Assembly (NCBI GenBank): GCA_028564925.1
Contig: CM053030.1
Location: forward strand, 3,705,604-3,769,603
Direction: 5' to 3'
Source of the DNA: Lithobates sylvaticus
Taxonomy: Eukaryota > Chordata > Amphibia > Anura > Ranidae
DNA: 64,000 nucleotides
This document shows positions 55,553-64,000 of the stretch, piece by piece (position 1 is the stretch's first letter; each line of letters starts with the position of its first letter). The notes beneath the pieces were generated by a model. The model was not told where the DNA came from. It did not search any database and worked only from the letters and a program-made list of their open reading frames with translations. A program made the position numbers and the translations under genes.

Positions 55553-57391
55553 CAGGGCCTATCCTAGGCAGGTTGCGCAGGATGCTCCACACCCGGGCGT
55601 CGTAGAGGTGGGGGGCACCGAAGCTCCAGTGTGCTGCTCCCCTTCCTCCTCCTCGTCTGCGTCCAGAGGTGGAGCGCATGTATCAGGTGCTGTGGTTCCC
55701 CATCCCGCCGGCAACTGACAAGAGCACATACCGCTCCCGCTGTCCCCAGAATCCGTGCTGTCTGAGTACTGCTGTGGAGCCTAGTACCAAAACATGTTCC
55801 GGTACTAGACTCCACTAATCTTTCTGTCCGATGCGCGTGGAGCAGTCTCCTGTCTGTCCCGCCCCCTCTGAGTGTGTCGGCTCTTCTCTTCTAGGTTGGC
55901 CGGAGCTGCTGCCAATCATCCAGTGCACTCCCAGAAATGCTGTTTGAGTGCCGCCCTCCTAGTAACCAAAGATGCCATGTCTGCCCCGCCCCCCTGCAAC
56001 ATACACGGTGCTTCTCCTGCCTGCGCGCCCGAGCTACAGGGATCTATTGGACAGGTACTGATCTATGGGGACACCTGCTGTGGGGGAGCTCTGATGGGGG
56101 ACACCTGCTGTGGGGGGAGCTCTGATGGGGGGGACACCTGCTGTGGGGGGACACCTGCTGTGGGGGGAGCTCTGATGGGGGGACACCTGCTGTGGGGGGA
56201 GCTCTGATGGGGGACACCTGCTATGGGAGGAGCTCTCATGGGGGACACCTGCTGTGGGAGGAACTCTGATGGGGGACACCTGCTGTGGGAGGAGCTTTGA
56301 TGGGGGACACCTGCTGTAGGGGGGGGGCTCTGATGGGTGACACCTGCTGTGGGGGGAGCTCTGATAGGGAATACCTGCTGTGGGGGGAGCTCTGATGGGC
56401 ACTTTGATATAAGCTGCGCATGCCGCAGGTCACGCCCTCCCCAGAATGTCCCTCATTCTCAACTTTAAAAGTTGGGAGGTACGCAGGAGCGGATCAGGGG
56501 AGGAGAGACTGTGCCACCGCCGTCCCTGTTATCAATGGGAAGAGGGGTCTCTGTGTTTACTGCCCATCCCCCTCCCTCCTCCTGTCAGAGGAGGAGAGCG
56601 AAGCAGCCGGAGATTGGAGCGCCCGTGTCTGAGTGGAGAGAGAGCAGCTGCGAGCTCTTAGACCCCCCCTCCCTCTCCTCCTCGCACTGCTGTACTAGTG
56701 AGCGGTGCTTGCCAGGTCAGCTGCCTGCTATGTTTCTTCTCCCTCCTTCATATTGGCCAGGGAAGAAATACAATAAAAAGGAGCAGAGAAGAGGATTGTG
56801 GGACATGTAGTCCAGAGGACTGGCGGCCCCATTGTGACCCAGGAACTGCTACCCACACAGCATGCTCAGCTGAATGGGAGAGGGGGGGGAGAGAGAGAGA
56901 GAGCGCCAGGAGCCCAGCAAAGCTTTCGGGGAAGTGCACCCAGGACTCCAGGGAGAGGACAGTGCTGAGGGGAGGCCATCAGAAAGAGAAGCCGCACAGC
57001 CTGGCGCCATCCCTGGTGAAGAAAGGAATGGAGTCATTTTCAGAATACATATCTGAGCACTACCCAGCGGAGTCGCCACGGGCAACCCAGAGTGAGCCGA
57101 CTCCTGATCAGAAGAACTGACGTTGCTGTATTGCCGGGTCTGGTGAGAGGGCTGGTCGGTCATTATCTACTGCCATCCTTAGGAACTGCAGTCTCTGACC
57201 ATCTGCTGTAGTGTTTCTGCAGTCTCTGACCCTCTCCTGTACTATGTCTGCAGTAGGGGAGCATCTCTGTGTTTGAGTCGTAGCCATAGAAACATTTGTA
57301 AAGGAGAGGCGTTAGTAAGATGACCACGCCCATGTGGGGGCACCAGAAATATTTCTGCACCCAGGCGCCTGTGGTCCTAGGATTGGCCCTG
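55553..57391. mobile_element. hAT element with CAGGGCC ends, non-autonomous (1839 bp)
   Basis: The left end CAGGGCCTATCCTAGG and right end CCTAGGATTGGCCCTG are inverted copies. An 8-bp target copy, GTGGGAGC (55545-55552) and GCGGGAGC (57392-57399), differs at one base. The interior holds a 31-bp minisatellite and a G/C-rich block at 56400-57130. No transposase signature is seen. Part of the interior (reading frame 57020-57120, MESFSEYISEHYPAE) looks unlike the rest and might be captured host sequence; that is speculative. Confidence 0.8.
56075..56400 (+). repeat. About 31-bp minisatellite inside the hAT element
   Basis: About ten units of GGGACACCTGCTGTGGGGGG followed by AGCTCTGATG. Units differ mainly in the length of the G run. 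Open frames on both strands are by-products of the repeat. Confidence 0.9.
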
Positions 57392-57399
57392 GCGGGAGC

Positions 57400-58310
57400 T
57401 GCTTCTTCTTCCTACCCCTCCCCCGGGAATAGCTTACCAAGCCACCCCCCTACACACCCCTTAATTCTTAAGTCCTGCAATGCTGGTTTCCTCTGCTACC
57501 CCGTCATGTCAGCCCTCCCTTAGCCGGCATCCCACTCCGGGCTTCACTTCGCAGACACCATCATCACAGAACACACAGCTTAAGTCCGTAGCCCACCTCA
57601 CCGTGCAACAGGAGTGTAAGTGACTTTGCCTCCTACCCATATTCCATCTGATATTCATCAAGCTGTCTACATTATCCCACATTCAATCCCAGAAGTCTGT
57701 CTATGATCAGATCCTCCGGGGCGAGCCCCGGTGTCTCCAACCACAGGCCCCATAGGAGACAGGAGACAGTAGGATTTCCATAGACAGCGCCAGAGACATC
57801 ACATCATTTGTATGTAGAAACTCAAAAAAAGTACCCCACATGAGAGCATCTGCTAGAAAACAATATCACAAGTCAGCTCCCTCTAGTGGTCATAATGCAG
57901 TATTTTCCTGAAATGCCTCAATCAGGAGATAGCGAATTTTGGCCATTAGATGGAGCTGCCGATCAAAGGAAACACACATATTAGACAGACTACAATCATT
58001 ATTGGTGGTGGTTTGAGGCATTCACAGAAACAAGTAACATTGTTATTATTTTATATACATGACAGATACATATTGCTACATTGTCCTCATTATTCCTGTA
58101 CTGAGATCTGTAGAACAATGTAATTATTATATATACACATGACAGATAAGTATTAATACATTGTCCTTGCTATATATCTGCAGAACATTGCTCGGTAATA
58201 ACTATTAATTGATATATATGGACATTTCTGGTTGCACAGCTGTGTCCATCCTTATGATGTGGACGGAATAGAAAGGAGATGCCGCTCACTAAGCCTCCGC
58301 ACCTTAATAT
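57400..58310. other. Unassigned stretch with a small hairpin MITE
   Basis: About 57868-57965 is a relative of the MITE near 42650: TCAGCTCCCTCTAGTGGTCA on the left and TTAGATGGAGCTGCCGATCA on the right. The rest is A/T-rich with TATATACACATGACAGATA occurring twice (58053 and 58131 areas). No gene is seen. Confidence 0.45.
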
Positions 58311-59040
58311 AAGCTCCCGCACTACTGTGAAGTCTCAGGTGCAGGCTCTGCACAATGGTGTAGAAGAAGTAGTCCTGGACTGTTTTTTTTTTTTTCTGGC
58401 TGGGGTCCCCCTTAATAATTTTTTTTTTTTTTTTGGCTGGGGTCCCCCTTATAATCCAGACCTGAAATTTGGGGGGGACCCCTACGCTTTTTTTTTATCA
58501 ATGACTTCAATGAATGACAGTTCTCTGTATTACGGATCCAACAATTCATTTAGCTGGCGACTCGGATTTTAAAAGTTTTTTTTTTTCCTAGCTGCGACTC
58601 GTGAATTTTATGCATTCGTATATTCCCGGCTATTATTTTCTTTCATGTTAGTTGAAATACATATTGTGTTAGTTGTTCATTCTGGACTGCTCTGCACTCC
58701 ATAGAAAGGCATCTTTATTGTGTAGTGTTTTAAAAATCCCCCGAAGCATTCGTTATATCCGCTATTATAATTTCTTTCATGTTAAAAAAAACACAATCAC
58801 ATACTCTGGAAGAGGGTCATGTTTCCCGTGGGACAAAGAGGGGCAAAAATGGCTGACGCGTTTCAAATTCATCGTTAGATGCTTACTCATAGCTAAATTA
58901 GGGGACAAACACAAACTATGGCAGGCCGCAGGAAAGGAGGGGGGGACGAGATATACAGAAGGAAAATTGAATGAAGAGTCCACCGATCGAAGCTTAACGC
59001 CATTTTTTTTGGCTAATTTCTTTCATATTAGTTGAAATTA
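58311..59040. repeat. Mosaic of two unrelated repeats
   Basis: Segments matching 61784-62045 (for example CTGTGAAGTCTCAGGTGCAG, ACTCCATAGAAAGGCATC, GGCTGACGCGTTTCA) alternate with segments from the palindromic element (GGCTGGGGTCCCCCTTA, GGCAGGCCGCAGGAAAGG, GCCATTTTTTTTGGC). There are at least five switches in about 700 bases. It contains a decayed hammerhead-like motif on the minus strand (58851-58892). No gene is present. Confidence 0.75.
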
Positions 59041-59390
59041 GATATTTGTTAGTTGTTGCATTCGAATTGTTCTCTGTATTACGGGAATCGGCAATTAGCC
59101 GCGAGTGATTTTAAATGTCTTTTTTTCCTGCAAAAATGACACATTGTTCAGAGAGAGTTGTGAACACGGGAAACATGACCCCCTTCATAGGCATACTATA
59201 GAGTATATAGTATATAGAAGGGCGCAGGTTTCCCGTGTTTAGAACTCTCTCTGTACAATGTGTCATTTTTGCAGGAAAAAAAGACATTTAAAATCACTCG
59301 CGGCTAATTGCCGATTCCCGTAATACAGAGAACAATTCGAATGCAACAACTAACAAATATGTAATTTCAACTAACATGAAAGAAATTATA
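59041..59390. repeat. 350-bp inverted repeat (palindrome 3)
   Basis: The arms (about 59041-59195 and 59220-59390) are inverted copies, with a centre of AGTATATAG-type sequence near 59208. The arm sequence, with CGTGTTTAGAACTCTCTCTG and AAAATCACTCGCGGCTAAT, is the outer part of palindromic element 1 (14410-14520 and 16230-16330). Confidence 0.85.
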
Positions 59391-59576
59391 ATAGCGGATA
59401 TAACGAATGCTTCGAATGATTCGAGATTCAGTATATCTAATATAGAGAACTGTTCCTGCAGTGTCATTTTTGCAGGAAAAAAAAACTTTTTAAAATCACG
59501 AGTCGCAGCTATTTGCCGGCAAATGAATTGTCGGATCCGTAATACAGAGAACTGTCATTCATTGAAGTCATTGATA

Positions 59577-61320
59577 AAAAAAAAGCGTAGGGGGTCCCCC
59601 CAAATTCAATAACCAGGCCCTTCAGGTCTGGTATGGATATTAAGGGGGACCCCAGCCAAAAAAAAAAAAAAATGGCGTAGGGTCCCCCTCAAAATCCATA
59701 CCAGACCCTTGAGGTCTGGGATGGATTTTAAGGGGAACCCTAGCCAAAAAAAATGGTGTGGGGTCCCCCATAAAATCCATACCAGACCCTTATCCGAGCA
59801 CGCAACCTGGCAGGCCGCAGGAAAGGAGGGGGGGACGAGAGCGGCCCCCCCTCCCGCCTGAACCGTACCAGGCCACATGCCCTCAACATTGGGAGGGTGC
59901 TTTGGGGTCCCCCCCAAAGCACCTTGTCCCCATGTTGATGAGGACAAGGGCCTCATCCCCACAACCGTGCCCGGTGGTTGTGGGGGTCTGCGGGCGGGGG
60001 GCTTATCGGAATCTGGAAGCCCCCTTTAACAAGGGGACCCAGATCCCGGCCCCCCCCCTGTGTGAAATGGTAAGGGGGTACAAAAGTACCCCTACCATTT
60101 CACCAAAAAAAGGTGACAAAATGGTAAAAATGACAGGAGACGGTCTTTGACAATTCCTTTATAAAATCTTCTTTCTTCATCTTCTCCTTTCTTCATCTTT
60201 TCCTTCCGGCATCTTCTTCCATCTTCTTCTTCCTTCGATTCGCTTCTTCTTCCTCCGGTCTTCTCGTCCTTCTCGTCCGGCGTCGTCCTTCTCGTCTGGC
60301 ATCAGCGTCTCTTCTCGCAGGCCGCTCCTCGCAATGGGAGGCTCCCGCTCTGTGAGGCTCCGCTCCGGGTGACAGGTCTTGTATAACGAAGGCACCTGGT
60401 GACCCCGCCCCCCCTCTGACGTCATGGGGAAAGCCATAGGGAATTCCACATGACGTCCCCGTGCGTCAGAGGGGGCGGGGTCACAGGTGCCTTCGTTATA
60501 AAAGACCTGTCACCCGGAGCGGAGCCTCACAGAGCGGGAGCCTCCCATTGCGAGGAGCGGCCTGCGAGAAGAGACGACGATGCCGGACGAGAAGGACGAC
60601 GCCGGACGAGAAGGACGAGAAGACCGGAGGAAGAAGAAGCGAATCGAAGGAAGAAGAAGATGGAAGAAGATGCCGGAAGGAGAAGATGAAGAAGGAAGAC
60701 CAGAAGAAAGAAGAAAGAAGATTTTAATAAAGGAATTGTCAAAGACCGTCTCCTGTCATTTTTACCATTTTGTCACCTTTTTTGGTGAAATGGTAGGGGT
60801 ACTTTTGTACCTCCTTACCATTTCACACAGGGGGGGGGGGCGGGATCTGGGGGTCCCCTTGTTAAAGGGGGCTTCCAGATTCCGATAAGCCCCCCGCCCG
60901 CAGACCCCCACAACCACCGGCCAGGGGTTGTGGGGATGAGGCCCTTGTCCTCATCAACATGGGGACAAGGTGCTTTGGGGGGGACCCTAAAGCACCCTCC
61001 CAATGTTGAGGGCGTGTGGCCTGGTACGGTTCAGGCGGGAGGGGGGGCCGCTCTCGTCCCCCCCACCTTTCCTGCGGCCTGCCAGGTTGCGTGCTCGGAT
61101 AAAGGGTCTGGTATGGATTTTGAGGGGGACCCACGCCATTTTTTTATTTATTTTTTGGCCGGGGTTCCCCTTAAAATCCATCCCAGACCTGAAGAGTCTG
61201 GTATGGATATTTGGGGGGGACCCCACGCCATTTTTTTTTTTGGCTGGGGTCCCCCTTAATATCCATACCAGACCTGAAGGGCCTGGTTATTGAATTTGGG
61301 GGACCCCTATGCTTTTTTTT
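59577..61320. mobile_element. Palindromic (foldback) element 2
   Basis: Arms at about 59577-60425 and 60452-61320 are inverted copies, with a centre near 60438. Arm content and order match element 1 (14580-16200), including the outward purine-rich tract, AATAAA on the right arm (60726-60731), and the centre with TGACGTCA, GC boxes and TTATAAAAG (60496-60504). The true outer ends and target site are not clear. No transposase is seen. Confidence 0.82.
60375..60504. promoter_or_regulatory. Candidate two-way promoter at the centre of palindrome 2
   Basis: On the plus strand GAGGGGGCGGGG (60469-60480) precedes TTATAAAAG (60496-60504). On the minus strand the mirrored GC box lies at about 60402-60413, and the TATA position reads GTTATAC (60381-60387). 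TGACGTCA lies at 60417-60424. The motif set matches palindrome 1. Confidence 0.4.
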
Positions 61321-61784
61321 TTTCTGCAAAAATGACACTTTGTCATTCGAATTCATTCGAATTCATTCGAATTCATTCGTTATATCTGCTATAATAATTT
61401 CGTTCAAATTAGTTGAAATTCGATATTGGTAGTTGGATTTACTAACGATTCGTAACTATTCATAACGATTCGTAACGATTCGTAACTATTTATAACGATT
61501 CGTAACGATTCGTAACTTGAAATTGAAATTCGATATTTGTAGTTGGATTCGAATTGTTCTCTGTGTTATGAGAACCAACAATGCATTAGCCGCGTTAACG
61601 ATTCGTAACGATTCGTAACGATTCGTAACTTTACTAACGATTCAAAAAAAAATTACGATTCGTCCGAATTTCGTATTTCGTACGAATTCGAACGGAATTT
61701 CGTACACGAATTACGAATTACGAATTTTTTTATATATACGAAACGGGACGAAACGAAACGAATTTTTTGACAGTTCCCATGTCT
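61321..61784. mobile_element. Flank of palindrome 2 rich in AACGATTCGTAAC
   Basis: It holds GAATTCATTC repeats (61345-61380) and about ten AACGATTCGTAAC strings, ending in GTTCCCATGTCTA (61772-61784), which resembles the right end of the TAGACATGTGCA MITEs. It may be the tail of a composite insertion whose right flank is CTGTGAAG. Confidence 0.45.
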
Positions 61785-62060
61785 ACTGTGAAGTCTCAGG
61801 TGCAGGTTCTGCACAATGGTGTAGAAGAAGTAGTCCTGGACTGCCGCACTCCATAGAAAGGCATCTTTATTGTAGTGTTTTAAAAATCCCCAAAAAAACA
61901 CAATCAAATCTGGTGGGACAAAGAGGGGTAAATGGCTGACGCGTTTCACATCGTAAGATGCTTACTCATAGCTAAATTAGACAAACACAAACTATGCATA
62001 TAAGAAGGAAAATTGAATGAAGAGTCCACCGATCGAAGCTTAACAATTAGGAAAACACGC
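61785..62060. repeat. Dispersed repeat with hammerhead-like motif
   Basis: It matches the non-palindrome segments of 58311-59000. On the minus strand (61934-61973) it reads CTATGAGTAAGCATC, loop TTAC, GATGT, then GAAACGCGTCAGCC: stem II of five pairs, GAAA, the palindrome ACGCGT, then C. Confidence 0.6.
61934..61973 (-). ncRNA. Hammerhead-ribozyme-like motif (candidate)
   Basis: Stem II is GCATC/GATGT (one G-T pair), the second core block is GAAA, and the self-complementary ACGCGT gives a minimal stem III before the C at the expected cleavage place. The first core block reads CUAUGAGUA, not the CUGANGA consensus. Confidence 0.4.
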
Positions 62061-63778
62061 CTTCTGCACAGTTGTAGCTTGAAATCCCAAGAATTGAGTA
62101 CACCTGTGAAGCGGGTGTAGCGAACTACTCCCTCGGCAGCTGCAAAGTTGTTCATTACCTTTCTGTTAGCAGATTCCGTTCTTCTTCCCCATGCAAAAGT
62201 TCCACAAACAGCAGACAGTCTTTGTATTTTATAAAGCTTTATTTCTTGAACTTGAGTGAACGTTACAGTTGAATAGAGGACATGAGTTGCCTCTATTAGT
62301 TCTGGTTCCTGACTCTGATCCTGTGTACTTCCCTTTGGTGAACTGACCAGCGTCACTCTGAATAATGCTGTGTGTTCTAGATTCCAAAGGCCTCATCGCC
62401 TACCTTGACGCTTGCAAATCCGCCCAATGTCAGTTCTGGAAAGTGTCGCTCACTAGGTCCTTGGACACATAGCGAGTTTAGGGATAAGCACCGCTGGGTT
62501 GCACTCCCTTTGCTCACTCCGTCCGCTTTACACCGACTTCCTCCTCTGCATGGTCCGGTACATCCCAGGCTGGGACGCCCGGTTTCTTCTCTGAGCATAC
62601 ATATTCGCCAGCACACCATGGATCGGCAGTTTTTTCGTACAAAAGGTTTAATGGAAAGAATCACATCACAAGAGAAAGTGCAACGTTTCAGAGTCGCGCA
62701 GGACCCCTTCGTCAGGCATGTGATACCGAATATCGATTTGACGGTTTCTCCTCTGGACTTCATAGCAACGTTTGCTCCTGCTATCCAGCTCTGGGGTCTC
62801 TGAACCCCTTAGGCTTTCAAACCCCCACCATGATCTACATCTCTCCTCTCTCTCTCCTCCTCCTCCTCCAGGAAGCATGTGACCCCCAGCTTATATGCGA
62901 GTCCTGCCCCTGCCAACACAAATTAATGATTGGTCCAGAGCTCTCCACATAAGCTGCCTGCCACTCCAGTCCCATGTCCCGCCTCCCTTCCAGAACATTT
63001 CCACTGGAAAGTTGAGGGGATCTCTGAGCCAGAGTGTAGGTGGTCACCCCCCCTCCCGCCTCTATTCTAGCACTCCCCTCTCCCAGAATAAACAATCAGG
63101 CCTAAAAATGTAAGGCCCTGGCCAAATTAACCTATCACTATTTACAAAAACCCCATTAAGCACCCACCTAAATGTGGTGGGCTCTACACGGTAAACAAAC
63201 ACTAATAGCAAATAATGTTTAAATACTTTTGCTGAAAAGCAATGATTGCATGGTTGCGAGCGTGATTGCATGAATAGTTATCAAAAGTATATCATATAAA
63301 CATATAGACATATAGACATATCCCGTCATGGTGTACAGATAAATGGGATGATTGAAAAACACAACAAGCAAATATGTATGGAAATATTTAGAAAAAATAC
63401 ATATTTGTATATAACATAGACACAGAAAAAAATAATAATAAAAAGATACATTAGCGGTAAGCATATTAATGGTGTATAATGTTGACCAAAAGGCCACATC
63501 AAACGCTTGACCAATATATCTGGTGAATGAAAGACAAAAAAAAATCCTTCATTCACAATAATAAAAACTCTGATGTTATGTTAAAAAATGTTCACGTGAA
63601 GAAAAATGTTGTGATTGCAACAATACACTATTACAAACGAAGAAAATCTTCTCTAAATGCTAATCACTAGTTGTATAACGTTAAACAAGGAATTTAGTTG
63701 TTATGGCCACCCGGTATCATGTACGGTAAGAAAAATGCTAATCGAGGGACAACATGTGTATATGTGTGTGCACATACT
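62061..63778. other. Unassigned stretch
   Basis: No gene is recognised. On the minus strand at 62680-62718 there is another hammerhead-like string (CCTGACGAAGGGGTC...GACTCTGAAACG), with a consensus first core block but no GTC after it. The G/C-richer part (62380-63080) gives way to A/T-rich DNA. 63736-63780 repeats 20645-20690. Confidence 0.45.
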
Positions 63779-64000
63779 TATGCCCCATACACACGGTCGG
63801 ATTTTCCGACGGAAAATGTCCTATCGGACAATGTTGTCGGAAATTCCGACCGTGCGTAGGCTCCATCAGACTTTTTCCGTCGGATTCTCCGACGGACAAA
63901 GTTTTATCTCCTGCTCTCAAATTTTCCGACAACAAAGTCCTATCGGACTTTTTTCGATCGCGTGTAGTGAATTCCAACGGACAAAGTGCCACGCATGCTC
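63779..64000. mobile_element. Harbinger-like MITE 3, cut by the window end
   Basis: It starts TGCCCCATACACACGGTCGG after TTA and continues with TTCCGACGGAAAA-type motifs. It is the same family as 37019-37455. The sequence it interrupts is present uninterrupted near 20645-20690. Confidence 0.75.

Overview
The window looks like gene-poor DNA from a large amphibian genome, most likely a frog. The basis is the mix of repeats: Penelope-like retroelements, Tc1-like transposons, many hAT and TTAA-target DNA transposons, long runs of minisatellite, and one young Ty3/gypsy LTR element. That taxonomic call is an inference from element families, not from a host gene. I found no complete host gene, no rRNA or tRNA gene and no CRISPR array. 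The only host-like coding piece is a possible signal-peptide exon on the minus strand near 22.6 kb.

Layout. 1-1189: two nested TTAA-target transposons with internal minisatellites and serial hairpins. 1226-13763: first copy of a large direct duplication, holding a TTAA MITE, a 20-bp satellite and the LTR element (5618-13728). 14071-16793: a hAT-type element that is almost entirely one long palindrome. 17.8-22.7 kb: Penelope-like fragments broken up by hAT MITEs with the ends TAGACATGTGCA, then the orphan exon. 23.1-25.4 kb: a LINE 3' fragment split by a hAT element, then a 53-bp minisatellite. 25.9-32.7 kb: a locally duplicated patchwork of Penelope-like, MITE and LINE pieces. 30.9-35.1 kb: the best Penelope-like element (minus strand), ending at a Tc1-like transposon (35.1-36.5 kb). 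37-46 kb: Harbinger-like MITEs, a second Tc1-like fragment, hAT ends and three minisatellites. 46.3-48.5 kb: a hAT MITE blown up by an internal tandem array. 48785-55142: second copy of the duplication. 55.5-57.4 kb: another hAT element. 58.3-61.8 kb: a mosaic region and a second long palindrome related to the first.

How the parts relate. The two duplication copies date each other's insertions: the LTR element sits only in copy 1 and its empty site is visible in copy 2, while a hAT element sits only in copy 2 and its empty site is visible in copy 1. Many hAT boundaries are supported by clean 8-bp target-site duplications read directly from the sequence. The most unusual signals are (i) two long palindromes that share a centre resembling a two-way promoter, (ii) a recurring hammerhead-ribozyme-like motif near Penelope-like debris, (iii) an LTR with a 66-bp internal repeat bounding a GT...AG segment, and (iv) two MITE types with unrelated interiors but the same ends.
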